64,000 nucleotides of DNA. It comes from Desulfovibrio inopinatus DSM 10711. Lineage in GTDB: Bacteria; Desulfobacterota; Desulfovibrionia; Desulfovibrionales; Desulfovibrionaceae. Below the pieces are notes generated by a model, which saw only the letters and a program-made list of their open reading frames with translations, did not search any database and was not told the DNA's origin. The stretch is taken from positions 1-64,000 of the forward strand of contig NZ_AUBP01000006.1 of NCBI RefSeq assembly GCF_000429305.1. Reading direction: 5' to 3'. The position numbers were made by a program, and so were the translations under genes. Positions 26,034 to 35,122 of this stretch are shown here, piece after piece. The stretch's first letter is position 1. The number at the start of each line of letters is the position of its first letter.

Positions 26034-26051
26034 ACATATACTTCCTTTACA

Positions 26052-26627
26052 TCAATGCGTTTTCCGCAAACTCTTCAACACAAAATTCAAAATATGTTCG
26101 CACATGATGTCCACATCCAGTGTGTCAGGCGCAAACAAAATGGCCGATCGAATAAGCCCTGGAACGAACACCGCTGTCAGCTCAGGATGCACATCCTCAA
26201 AAACTCCCTGCTCCACCCCCCGCCTGAGGACGGTTTCGATGAGGCCGTACATTTCCATGCGCTTTTGGTTCCATTCTGCCGTGTCCGGACAATTCACCAC
26301 CGTGCCTCGCATCAGTTCGGTCACGAATTGTTTGCCATGCAGTGCATAAAAGCACTCTTTGATAATTCCGATGAGTTGCTCTTCGGGTGATTTCATCGTG
26401 GCATCGACATGCCCTCGCATCCGATCGACTATTGCTGAATATCCCGTCAGACTCACCGCGAGGTACAACTGTTCTTTGCTCTTAAAATATAAATACAGTG
26501 TCCCCTTCCCAACACCTGCAGTCTTGGCGACATCGCTCAAAAGCACCTTATGGAACGGAAGACTGGTAAACAGTTCTCTGGCCGCCTCCAGAATCCGCAT
26601 ACGTTTGTCATCATTTTGCATTGTCAT
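26052..26627 (-). CDS. TetR/AcrR-family repressor of the efflux operon
   Basis: A 191-residue regulator. The N-terminal helix-turn-helix reads VLLSDVAKTAGVGKGTLYLYFKSKEQLYLAV; the C-terminal helical part has an aromatic, hydrophobic ligand pocket. It is the first gene of the efflux operon and should repress it, released by a pump substrate. A TetR-type palindrome lies 167 bp upstream (26794-26809). Confidence 0.92.
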   Translation of the reverse strand: MTMQNDDKRMRILEAARELFTSLPFHKVLLSDVAKTAGVGKGTLYLYFKSKEQLYLAVSLTGYSAIVDRMRGHVDATMKSPEEQLIGIIKECFYALHGKQFVTELMRGTVVNCPDTAEWNQKRMEMYGLIETVLRRGVEQGVFEDVHPELTAVFVPGLIRSAILFAPDTLDVDIMCEHILNFVLKSLRKTH

Positions 26628-26793
26628 ACAAACCTATTCTGTCTTCAAATTAATCAGCCGATCTGAAACCAACAAATTTCATACACACCCGAATCCAAAA
26701 CACTGATGTCCGGGTGCCGAAACGATGTACTGCTTACGTTCAATTTGTCCTTTTTTCTGAAAAAGAAGGAAGTCGGAGGGAAAACCGACGCAA

Positions 26794-26809
26794 AACTGAC
26801 TGGTCAGTT
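26794..26809. promoter_or_regulatory. TetR-type operator AACTGAC-TG-GTCAGTT
   Basis: A perfect 7-2-7 inverted repeat containing TGACTGGTCA, a common TetR-family operator core. It lies in the divergent gap 26628-27108 between the tetR-efflux operon and the first PEP-CTERM gene. The most likely ligand is the adjacent TetR protein. The rest of the gap shows a small GTCGG...CCGAC hairpin (about 26771-26788) and nothing else. Confidence 0.6.
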
Positions 26810-27108
26810 CTGGATATGAGATGTAGGCGTGGACCGACAAACTGTCAAGGCCCCCTTTAATCTGCCCGTCCTTTCTTTCCGCATCATATTGAAGGCGACA
26901 ATGGTGTATCGCTCAACAAAGTGGATTCACGCGTCCATATATTCCAGACGTAATCATATTTCTCCAGACAAATCGTCTTTTTCCAGAAGAAATTATGCTC
27001 GCCCCAAACATAATCAGCTGAAATAGCAATATTTATTTATGGTACGTTTCTTTCATAAGGTGAACACTAACTCAATTTCCATGTGCAACCTTCTCTAAAG
27101 GAATCAAT

Positions 27109-27741
27109 ATGAAAATCCGGCATACCGTGTATCAAATTCCGGCTCTTGTCATACTCTGCAGCATGATGTTCGTGGGCCAAGCACAGGCTGCCTATGATAT
27201 AATTGATCTTTCGTCTTTTGTCTCATACGGCGGGAGCCAGGACCAAGGAAGTGCCTCCTATGATAATACTTCAGGCGTATTGACGCTCGGAACAGACACC
27301 TGGAAAGGTTTTGATATCTCAAGCCTTGACTTTGGCGATAATTCAACGCTGACGTTTGACTTCAAAGCTTCGGCAGAATCCGAAATCCAAGGTCTTGGTT
27401 TTGGCATTGGATCGAGTTCGACCGACGTCAATTCTTCAAATTTCAAACCATATACGTACCGACTCTACGGGGTCCAGACGAACTATGGCGCCAATACATC
27501 ATATTCCTATACAGGGGATGGAGACTGGCAAACATTCAGTATCGATCTGAGCTCACTTTCCACCAAAGATTTCGACTACCTTGTCTTTATCAATGATTTT
27601 GACAACGACGTTAAAGGAGGCTCTGCCGCCGAAGTGGCGATTCGCAATGTCGCGATTGCCTCGACGCCTATTCCCGGAGCGCTCTGGTTGTTCGGAAGCG
27701 GAATGCTCGGCATGATCATGGTTCGCCGCAAGATTTCCTAG
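27109..27741 (+). CDS. PEP-CTERM/VPLPA-type exported protein, copy A
   Basis: A 210-residue protein with a Sec signal (AQAAYD cleavage near residue 28), a beta-rich Ser/Asp/Thr domain, and the sorting tail STPIPGALWLFGSGMLGMIMVRRK: Pro motif, hydrophobic helix, Arg cluster. Such tails are cut by an exosortase, anchoring or releasing the protein at the surface, typically with exopolysaccharide. No exosortase gene is in the window. SD AAAGGA is present. It is paralogous to the next gene. Confidence 0.88.
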   Translation: MKIRHTVYQIPALVILCSMMFVGQAQAAYDIIDLSSFVSYGGSQDQGSASYDNTSGVLTLGTDTWKGFDISSLDFGDNSTLTFDFKASAESEIQGLGFGIGSSSTDVNSSNFKPYTYRLYGVQTNYGANTSYSYTGDGDWQTFSIDLSSLSTKDFDYLVFINDFDNDVKGGSAAEVAIRNVAIASTPIPGALWLFGSGMLGMIMVRRKIS

Positions 27742-27796
27742 CAACGCAACGTTCACCTCCTGTGGATAAAGCGCCACCATAACGTTATCAAGACAA

Positions 27797-27822
27797 TGGG
27801 GGATACCTCACGGCATCCCCCA
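27797..27822. terminator. Hairpin between the two PEP-CTERM genes
   Basis: TGGGGGAT / ATCCCCCA form an 8-bp stem with a ten-base loop, 55 bp past the first stop. There is no U-run, so termination may be partial. Confidence 0.5.
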
Positions 27823-27933
27823 CTCAGCCTCCGAGTAGATCGGTAAAGAATTATAACGGTCTATCCACTGCTACCCGTTTGTATTTCCATACCATACTCT
27901 ACAATACCTCTTGCATTCAACGAAGGAACAAAT

Positions 27934-28575
27934 ATGAAAACACGCCATCTTTTATACTCTGCTTCGGTGTTCATCATATTATGCACTGTGATGATTGGAG
28001 GACAGGCTCAGGCTGCATATAACAGCATCGATCTCTCCACCTTCGAATCGTATGGAAAGAAAAATCAAAGTACGGGAGACGCCTCATATACAGGTCAAGA
28101 ACTGATTCTTGACTCGGACGCGTGGAAAGCAGTCAATATTTCCAATCTTGACCTTGATAACATCGCAAAGCTGAAACTGACGTTTGATTTCAAAGCCTCG
28201 GCAGAATCCGATATCCAAGGTATTGGCTTTGCGACCGGATCGAGTTCAAGCAGCGTCTATGAAAGCGACTTACGAAAAAACGCCTACAAACTCTCCGGGC
28301 TCGCTAAATATAATTGCTCCAATTCTTCATATACCTATACAGAAAATGGAGAATGGCAATCGTTCAGCATCAACCTGTCATCCTTGTACGATACGGATAG
28401 TGACTTTGATTATCTCGTTTTCTTCAACGACTACGACGGCAATGTAAAGGGAAGCAGTCCTTCCGAAGTGGCATTTCGTAATGTCGCCATTGCCTCGACG
28501 CCTATTCCCGGAGCGCTCTGGTTGTTCGGGAGCGGGCTCTTGGGCGTGGTCATGATTCGTCGTAAACGTGTATAA
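27934..28575 (+). CDS. PEP-CTERM/VPLPA-type exported protein, copy B
   Basis: A 213-residue paralogue of the preceding gene with the same order: signal peptide (GGQAQAAYN), KLTFDFKASAESDIQG core, SPSEVAFRNVAIASTP linker, IPGALWLFGSGLLGVVMIRRK tail. The two proteins share most of the fold but differ in many loops. About 41 bases around the IPGALWLFG codons are identical between copies while the flanks have diverged, suggesting selection or local gene conversion on the sorting tail. Confidence 0.88.
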   Translation: MKTRHLLYSASVFIILCTVMIGGQAQAAYNSIDLSTFESYGKKNQSTGDASYTGQELILDSDAWKAVNISNLDLDNIAKLKLTFDFKASAESDIQGIGFATGSSSSSVYESDLRKNAYKLSGLAKYNCSNSSYTYTENGEWQSFSINLSSLYDTDSDFDYLVFFNDYDGNVKGSSPSEVAFRNVAIASTPIPGALWLFGSGLLGVVMIRRKRV

Positions 28576-28724
28576 CACCAAACGTTAATGCGCCGCGTTC
28601 ATATCCCTGTACCCATGTTTGGTCGTTCGACACCAAAACAAACGGAGATCTCCCCAGCGGCTCTTCATTATTGGGAAAAAGACGACCAAAACAATCAAAA
28701 AACGCACATAAAAACAAGTGAATG

Positions 28725-29204
28725 TCACGTTCCTGTCAGCATTTTAACCCCTTCCTCAAGAACACGGTTCAGACCGTATTTGGCACCAAGGAGAATAATG
28801 AGAAGAAAACCAAGAAAAAATGTAAAAACAACCGATCCCAAAAAACTTTGTGTTATCGCTGCCCACCAGGACGTTTTGGCTTGTGCAAGATCATCTTTCA
28901 AGCGTCTTTCAAACTCAATGCGAATATCGTGGACCCGCTCAGACAAGACTTCGTTTTGAATCTCAGCAAGATCGTTCAGAGCCAATTGACGATACTGATC
29001 AATTCTATCATTACTCAAGTCATGGAATAACTTCAGATCTTCTTCCGTAGGATTTCGGTCGTTGTTCTCAGTTTTAAACCGTTCGATAAAATGTATTTTT
29101 TCTTGTTTATAGATTCCATAAGCAAGCAATCCAACAAGATCATCCGATTTTTCAACAAGCTTGGAGAAAATAAAATTAAACTGCCTTTTTGGCTCGGCGC
29201 TCAT
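28725..29204 (-). CDS. Membrane-anchored protein of unknown function (159 aa)
   Basis: Residues 1-110 are charged and helical (DRIDQYRQLALNDLAEIQNEVLSERVHDIRIEFERRLKDDLAQAK), probably a coiled coil. One membrane segment, SFLGSVVFTFFLGFLLIILLGA, lies at about 122-142, with a short tail. I do not recognise a family. The start overlaps the end of the upstream 69-residue gene by 29 bases, so the two are translationally linked. Confidence 0.7.
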   Translation of the reverse strand: MSAEPKRQFNFIFSKLVEKSDDLVGLLAYGIYKQEKIHFIERFKTENNDRNPTEEDLKLFHDLSNDRIDQYRQLALNDLAEIQNEVLSERVHDIRIEFERRLKDDLAQAKTSWWAAITQSFLGSVVFTFFLGFLLIILLGAKYGLNRVLEEGVKMLTGT

Positions 29205-29385
29205 TTATCCTCTCAATAGCTTCAGAAATTTCATGGTAACCAACTTCCGGATCGACATTAATCGGTCTCCCCAAAAAATAGATCACACTCGGCTGATCAG
29301 CGGCTCCCCCTTGCCTCGCCATAATCCGATCATTGGCTCTTTGAACCATACGTGGTGTAACGATGAAAGTATTTCGATCCGCCAT
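29176..29385 (-). CDS. Small unknown protein (69 aa)
   Basis: Starts MADRNTFIVTPRMVQRAN with a strong GAGGAGGGG before ATG 29385; the nine codons upstream are not used. It contains VIYFLGRPINVDPEVGYHEISEAIERINERR, a mixed alpha/beta pattern. Soluble, family not recognised. It overlaps the next gene and lies 98 bp downstream of the K+ channel gene, so it may belong to the same transcript. Confidence 0.7.
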   Translation of the reverse strand: MADRNTFIVTPRMVQRANDRIMARQGGAADQPSVIYFLGRPINVDPEVGYHEISEAIERINERRAKKAV

Positions 29386-29483
29386 ATTCTCCCCTCCTCG
29401 ATATTCACTCAATACGGAGCAACTTCTTTGTCAGGTACGAATGCCTTGAGACTTTGTCAATTCCAACAGCATGGCACCTCGTT

Positions 29484-30881
29484 TCACTTTTCCCTATACA
29501 CCTCGGCGTACTTCCGATCCCTTTGACTGATATGCCCAACAATCCAGTCTTCCAGAAAACTCCCGACATTGGCCGGAAAGACATAGGACTTGTCGCGATT
29601 GAGCTGCATGACTTCCCCGGTGATGCGCCGATGCTCCCGGATATGTTCTTCAATATCAGGGTAATTCATCTTGCGCATAAAGGTTTCTTCCCGAGCGAAA
29701 TGTCCGGCTGTGTATTCCAGTAAACGATCGAACAACCGTGATAAGGCTTCTCGCCCTTGCCCTTGTTGGACGGCCTGTTGAAAATCCTCTGCGTACTTTA
29801 CAAGCACACGATGTTCTGCATCAATAGCCGGAATGCCGAGTAGCAGATCGTCCGTCCACTTGATATCACATTCAAACCCACACGCCGTGGTCTCTTCACA
29901 TTGTGCTGCGGCAACCAGGCAGTCTTCTTTTTCCAGCACCACATCCGGCGCGGGTTGGGTCAAACGTTCACCACTCTGCCGTGCCACGGCCACAGGCACT
30001 GCTGCCTTGGTCAAGACCATGGCTTCGGCAACGGTGATTGGCACATCTTTCATATGCCGATAAATACGCAAGCCGTATCCCATCGTTTCCGAAGGCTCGA
30101 CAGCACTCACTTCATCGCCATGTCCTGTCTCCCGCGCGAGGATATGGGCAATCTGTTCTCCGCCCAAGGCAAGCGGATACACCACAGTATTGGCGCCAGC
30201 CCGGATCATTCGGTATTCAATGTCCGGATTTGATCCTCGTGCGACAATGTAGATATCCGGATGAAGCTCCCGAGCAGCCAATGCGATATTGATATTCGAG
30301 GCATCGTCATTGATACACAGTACAATGGTTTTGGCCTTGCGGATACCAACGTTCAAAAGCACTCCATCTGAAGCAGCATCCCCGTGTGCGGTCAGATACC
30401 CCCGTCGTCCGGCTTCTGCCAAATGTGCTTCATCAATATCGACGATAACAAACGGTAAGCGCATCTCATGCAACTTCAGCGCAACAGCCCGCCCAATCGT
30501 CCCGTATCCACAGACAATCGAATGGTGATTGAGTTTCAATACCTTGTCTCGTATTCGCCGTTTTTCATACAAATTACGAACTCCAGATTCAACAATCATT
30601 CTTGCTACTTGCGTGGCAAACACAGCAGCAAGTCCCAAACCGCAGAAAATAAGCCCCATGGTAAAGACACGGCCGGCCGGAGTCAGGCTATGGACTTCCC
30701 CATAGCCGATGGTCGTGATGGTAATGATGGTCATATAGAGTGCGTCAAGAAACGACCACCCTTCCTCAATGAGCATATATCCGACGGTACCCGCGGCAAT
30801 AACAAACACCACGGCGAAGAGGATTTGCACACTCCGCCGTTTCGACTCATTTTCCATGCTTGGTCTCTTTTTTTCCCTCAC
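29484..30881 (-). CDS. K+ channel with RCK domains fused to bacteriohemerythrin
   Basis: A 465-residue fusion. Two membrane helices flank a pore with selectivity filter T-I-G-Y-G-E (57-62). RCK/TrkA-N follows (VCGYGTIGRA at 123-132), then TrkA-C (about 260-330). Residues 341-465 are a bacteriohemerythrin with all seven di-iron ligands in register: H357, H394, E398, H413, H417, H450, D455. The expected action is K+ conduction gated by ligand at the RCK ring and by O2, NO or redox at the di-iron site. GTG 30881 overlaps the upstream TGA (GTGA), so translation is coupled to the CysK fusion; ATG 30857 is the alternative start. Confidence 0.9.
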   Translation of the reverse strand: MREKKRPSMENESKRRSVQILFAVVFVIAAGTVGYMLIEEGWSFLDALYMTIITITTIGYGEVHSLTPAGRVFTMGLIFCGLGLAAVFATQVARMIVESGVRNLYEKRRIRDKVLKLNHHSIVCGYGTIGRAVALKLHEMRLPFVIVDIDEAHLAEAGRRGYLTAHGDAASDGVLLNVGIRKAKTIVLCINDDASNINIALAARELHPDIYIVARGSNPDIEYRMIRAGANTVVYPLALGGEQIAHILARETGHGDEVSAVEPSETMGYGLRIYRHMKDVPITVAEAMVLTKAAVPVAVARQSGERLTQPAPDVVLEKEDCLVAAAQCEETTACGFECDIKWTDDLLLGIPAIDAEHRVLVKYAEDFQQAVQQGQGREALSRLFDRLLEYTAGHFAREETFMRKMNYPDIEEHIREHRRITGEVMQLNRDKSYVFPANVGSFLEDWIVGHISQRDRKYAEVYREK

Positions 30882-33196
30882 TCGACCCGATACAACCGCA
30901 CACCGTCCTGGTTGTCTTCCACTTTATATCCCAACGTTGCGAGTTCGCGGCGCAGGTTATCGGCTGTCGCATAGTCTTTTGCCCGACGAGCCTGTTCACG
31001 TTGCACCACAAGGTCAGTAGCATGCTGAGGCCATTCGGATTGCGGAAGAGGAACGGCACTGTGATCAATAATATGTAATATGGCGTCGATCCCGAGTAGG
31101 GCCTGACGGCAGACGGCAGCTTCCGCTGGCTGAAGGCGATTTTCAGCCAAAGCCGTATTGACGATTCGGCAAAACTCAAACAAATCAGGCCAAAAATGAA
31201 ACAGACTCAAATCATCTTCAATGGCAGCGGAAAGCTGTTCGGAAAGTTGGTGTGCGGCGTCGGCAATCTGTCCCGTCGCCAGTTTGGGGTCAACATTGGT
31301 TGTATCGGCAAACGCAAGCGCGGCAGCCACATCTTGAATACGGCGCCAATTCTTCGTCCACATTCCCAGGGTTTCCAATGTTAACGACAACGGTTTGCGA
31401 TAACTCGCCGAAAGGAGCCAAAGACGTATGGCAAAAGGAGAAATGGCAAGCTCATGAGCAAGCAAATCCGTCATGGTCGTGGCAACGAGTTTATCAAGCT
31501 TGGAGACGACACGCCGTGCCACCATCCAGGCCTCGGGCCCGGCCCCCGTCGTCAATGACCAGATGGCGCGAAGGTTTTCAAGGTGCGGGAATGTCTGTGC
31601 CTCACCGACCATCACCACGGACAAGCGCGGCAAGCCAGCCAAACCAGCGGCACACATCTGCAGGAACCAGCTCGGACGCACATTCCCCCATGTGGTGACA
31701 AGTCCTTCCCCCTGCTTGAGGTCTTGCAAACTGACACGCTTGAGCAGCGTGAAATCCATGGGATTTTCTTTAAGATAATTTTCCAGATCAACGGTTTTTC
31801 CAAGACTGAGCTTCCCGAGATCGGTCTGCAAGAGAGAGCCATAGGCTTTGTCACGAGCAACGTCGAAATAGACCGAACGCAGCTTTTCGTAGGCACTACC
31901 GCGAGCGACCAGTTTCTCCACCATGTCGAGCATATTCTTAGAATATTTGCCCGCTGTGACAAACTCGACATTTTCAGACACGGCAAGACGCTCGGCAATC
32001 TCATGCAGATGAGCAAGCGCCTGCCCGGTAAAATCAACGCGATTCAGTAAACGAGAGCGTGCTGCATCCAACGTACGGTCATCCATGTCGGCCAATCCCA
32101 CGGCAACATGAACACGTTCTCCAGACGCGGCAAGGTGGTTGGCCAACACATCAAGAAACACAATCCGGCGCCAGGCATCAATATCATCTTCACCGGACAA
32201 CGCCGGCCCGGTGGTGAACAGTCCGGTACCGCCACCTCCACGCACGGGGTGTATCTTTTCCGAAACAGCCACATTGTACAGGCTCACGCCTTGATGTTTG
32301 ACGGCTGCAAACAGCGGCGTACTCAGATAGCGCTCGCCGCCATCCGGAAATATGACAACAATCAAACCAGACTCAAGACGTTCCGCCGTCATCAACGCCC
32401 CCGCCAATGCCGCGCCTGAACTCATCCCGACGAAGAGGCCTTCTTCGCGAGCAAGGCGTTTACACATATCAAACGCCACTTCATCTTCTACGCGAAGAAC
32501 ACTATCCAAAGACTTCTTATTATAAATACCAGGAGGATATGACTCCTGCATATTCTTCAAGCCCTGAATTTTGTGTCCCGGGCGCGGTTCAACGGCCAAG
32601 ATTTTGACAGCCGGGTTCATTTCGCGCATGCGCTTTGTGATCCCCATAATCGTGCCCGACGTGCCAAGCGTGGCAACAACGTGCGTCACCTTACCATCTG
32701 TATCGTTCCAGATTTCAAGTCCCGTCCCATGATAATGGGCATCAATGCTGGCCGGATTATTGAACTGGTCCATCAAGACATATTTATCCGGGTGCTCACG
32801 ATAAAGCCGATACGCTTCCTCAATGGCACCATCTGTCCCAAGATGTCCCGGTGTCAGGACAATATCGGCACCGTACGCGCGAACAATCCGCTTGCGTTCT
32901 TCCGATGCGGCCGACGACATGAGCAACTGGAGTTTATAACCTTTCATCGCGCACACCATGGCCAACCCGATGCCGGTATTGCCTGATGTCGCTTCAATTA
33001 CGGTTTTTTCCGGGGTGAGTTCGCCCGAGGCTTCAGCCGCCTCGATCATGGACAGGCCCACCCGGTCTTTGATCGAACCGCCCGGATTGGTCATTTCCAC
33101 CTTGGCGGCAATTGTCACGTTCTTATGGGGATTAATTCGATTCAGTACCACCAACGGCGTATTGCCGACCAGGGAAAGAACATCCTTATACAACAT
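30878..33196 (-). CDS. cysK: Cysteine synthase fused to a catalytically degenerate cysteinyl-tRNA synthetase
   Basis: A 772-residue fusion. Residues 1-302 are a complete O-acetylserine sulfhydrylase: PLP Lys K43 (GGSIKDR), SGNTG 71-75, GTSGT 178-182, and SSGAA near 260. Residues about 304-772 align by eye with a whole CysRS, from SLYNVAVSEK through the DALR-type C-terminus (REQARRAKDYATADNLRRELATLGY). Every catalytic mark is lost. The Cys of CGPTVY and the HIGH motif are absent (TTGPALSGEDDID); FPHHENE is FPHLENL; KMSKS is KLDKL (566-570). So the CysK half should make cysteine, while the CysRS half may bind tRNA-Cys or cysteinyl-adenylate as a sensor. That role is inference. Confidence 0.92.
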   Translation of the reverse strand: MLYKDVLSLVGNTPLVVLNRINPHKNVTIAAKVEMTNPGGSIKDRVGLSMIEAAEASGELTPEKTVIEATSGNTGIGLAMVCAMKGYKLQLLMSSAASEERKRIVRAYGADIVLTPGHLGTDGAIEEAYRLYREHPDKYVLMDQFNNPASIDAHYHGTGLEIWNDTDGKVTHVVATLGTSGTIMGITKRMREMNPAVKILAVEPRPGHKIQGLKNMQESYPPGIYNKKSLDSVLRVEDEVAFDMCKRLAREEGLFVGMSSGAALAGALMTAERLESGLIVVIFPDGGERYLSTPLFAAVKHQGVSLYNVAVSEKIHPVRGGGGTGLFTTGPALSGEDDIDAWRRIVFLDVLANHLAASGERVHVAVGLADMDDRTLDAARSRLLNRVDFTGQALAHLHEIAERLAVSENVEFVTAGKYSKNMLDMVEKLVARGSAYEKLRSVYFDVARDKAYGSLLQTDLGKLSLGKTVDLENYLKENPMDFTLLKRVSLQDLKQGEGLVTTWGNVRPSWFLQMCAAGLAGLPRLSVVMVGEAQTFPHLENLRAIWSLTTGAGPEAWMVARRVVSKLDKLVATTMTDLLAHELAISPFAIRLWLLSASYRKPLSLTLETLGMWTKNWRRIQDVAAALAFADTTNVDPKLATGQIADAAHQLSEQLSAAIEDDLSLFHFWPDLFEFCRIVNTALAENRLQPAEAAVCRQALLGIDAILHIIDHSAVPLPQSEWPQHATDLVVQREQARRAKDYATADNLRRELATLGYKVEDNQDGVRLYRVE

Positions 33197-33335
33197 GGTT
33201 CACCTTCTGTATGCATTCAGGGCGTAATCGCACGTGTATTTCTAGTGAAAAAACGCTCTTCCCGCAACCTTGGCGCAAATTTTGCTAGTTTTATTGAAAA
33301 TCGCCAACATGGTGACACACCACAAAGGATGTTCC

Positions 33336-35096
33336 ATGCAGCCTACCACATTCCTTGACGCCAATCTCAAGACGATGGCGGCCCACAATGCTCCGTGTGC
33401 CCAATGGCTTACGGAAAGCCAAATCGATCCAACCAGCCTGAAAGAACATTTTTTTACAAATCATTTTGGCATGATAGATTACCGTCTGGAGTCGGGAGAC
33501 GGGTTATATGAAAAGCTTCATGCCCCATCGGTGTATGCGAACTGGCGCCCGAAAAACAAGTCTGAGGGTGGTGCTACCGTCATCATCGGCGCTGGGCTCG
33601 GTTATGGGATCAACCATGTTTTGACAGGTACCCCGAACTCACACAAGGTCATTGTTGTAGAACCGCGCCCTGATATCCTTACAGCTTGTTTAAGCCAGAC
33701 GAATTACAGCGAGTTCCTCAAAGCAGGAAAACTCTTTTTTCTTCCGCCTTCCCAGTCGGTCTTCGAACACGTCGTATCTCATCTTGATATCAGTTTCATG
33801 TTCAGCCAAGTCTATCTTCGCTGTGATCGTGCATGTGAACAAGTCGGGCCGGAGTATGTGAACTGGAAAGCGTACGCCGCAGCACGACTCAAACGGTTTG
33901 CAACGGAAATATCGACGTCTCGACAGCGCCAGGAGATCATAGTTGGCAACGAGATCGCCAACTATAGCAACGCCATGGACCATGGGAGTTTGCTCCCACT
34001 CCAGAACAAAGCCAACGGTGTCGCGGCTGTTATGCTCGGTTCCGGTTCCTCTCTCAAGAATATCGCTCAGCGTTTTATCGATGAATCAGGGAAGGCATTG
34101 TACATTTGCGCTCTCGATACATTACCGAATTTGCTACGCATGGGCATCACCCCGGATGTGTGCCTTGGTCTTGATGCTCGTCCAGAGACAAAACGCGACA
34201 TTGAAGCCTTGAGCAAGTCTTCCCCTCTCGCAACAATTCCTCTCATCTATTCCACAAAAATGGATCCCTGTGTTGTTGACGTGTATCCTGGTCCGAAGCT
34301 TCCACTGTGGACCAAAGGCGGAATTGCCGACGCCGTTTTCGGGGATCGAGAACTTGTGCTCAATGCTGGAGGCAATGCAGACTTGGCGCTAGCGCGTCTT
34401 CTTCTTTGGCTTGGAGTTGCATCCATCACGCTTGTTGGACACGATTTTACACGAAAAATCGACCACGACACAGCATATGACGCACCGTTCTCATCCGGTG
34501 TTACCTCGACGTTCATTGAACTGACCAACAATGAAGGTAATCCGATATACACTGACAAGAACCAGCTCGCTGTCAAGCATGCTATGGAACAGATTGTTTC
34601 CACGACTGATATCCCCATTTTCAATCTGTATGGCGGTGGAGTTGCTGTTGAAGGGGTAACAGCCATCGACATTGATCGTTTTTTTGCTGAAGGCATTATG
34701 CATTCAGTGTCGGACTCCCGATCCGTATTTCTTCATGCACTTCGTGAGGCCATGGTTCCACGTTCTCGGCCGCGCTTCGAACCACGGAGCCAGCAATGGA
34801 AGGCTTCACTCAAATCCGTTACACGACGCATGGAGAAGCTCTTCAAAAAACCAGCCTGCAACCGAACCCAGATTCAGGAAACGTTGCATCAGGTCGTGCT
34901 CTTCACTCGTCAGAACCCAGTGTACCTTCCGTATCTTTACAGTGAAATCATGGACCTTGGCGGACTGCTGTATACCAAGACAAACTATGGACCGGCGGAG
35001 TTCGTCCTGTTCAAGAACATCACCAAACGTACTCTGAAGAAAGTCAAAGCAATGGACGCTCTCTTCGGTGTCTCTTCTATCCAAAGCGCGGCTTAG
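33336..35096 (+). CDS. Maf/DUF115 (MptE-like) motility-associated glycosyltransferase family protein
   Basis: A 586-residue protein of the DUF115 / 6-hydroxymethylpterin-pyrophosphokinase-MptE-like family. Marks are IIGAGLGYGINHVL and VEPRPDIL in the N-terminal part, then the core AAVMLGSGSSLKNI, DTLPNLLRMGITPDVCLGLDARPETK and ITLVGHDFTR. In flagellated bacteria such Maf proteins glycosylate flagellin with nonulosonic acids. No flagellin gene is adjacent, so the acceptor is inferred. ATG 33336 with AAAGGA six bases upstream is preferred over a start 22 codons earlier. A strong hairpin encloses its stop codon. Confidence 0.85.
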   Translation: MQPTTFLDANLKTMAAHNAPCAQWLTESQIDPTSLKEHFFTNHFGMIDYRLESGDGLYEKLHAPSVYANWRPKNKSEGGATVIIGAGLGYGINHVLTGTPNSHKVIVVEPRPDILTACLSQTNYSEFLKAGKLFFLPPSQSVFEHVVSHLDISFMFSQVYLRCDRACEQVGPEYVNWKAYAAARLKRFATEISTSRQRQEIIVGNEIANYSNAMDHGSLLPLQNKANGVAAVMLGSGSSLKNIAQRFIDESGKALYICALDTLPNLLRMGITPDVCLGLDARPETKRDIEALSKSSPLATIPLIYSTKMDPCVVDVYPGPKLPLWTKGGIADAVFGDRELVLNAGGNADLALARLLLWLGVASITLVGHDFTRKIDHDTAYDAPFSSGVTSTFIELTNNEGNPIYTDKNQLAVKHAMEQIVSTTDIPIFNLYGGGVAVEGVTAIDIDRFFAEGIMHSVSDSRSVFLHALREAMVPRSRPRFEPRSQQWKASLKSVTRRMEKLFKKPACNRTQIQETLHQVVLFTRQNPVYLPYLYSEIMDLGGLLYTKTNYGPAEFVLFKNITKRTLKKVKAMDALFGVSSIQSAA

Positions 35097-35109
35097 GCCG
35101 CGCTTTGGA
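35080..35109. terminator. Bidirectional terminator overlapping the Maf stop codon
   Basis: TCCAAAGCGCGGC / GCCGCGCTTTGGA is a perfect 13-bp stem whose four-base loop TTAG includes the Maf stop codon. CCTTTCCTCTT follows. The convergent gene ends 14 bp further on. Confidence 0.8.
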
Positions 35110-35122
35110 CCTTTCCTCTTGG

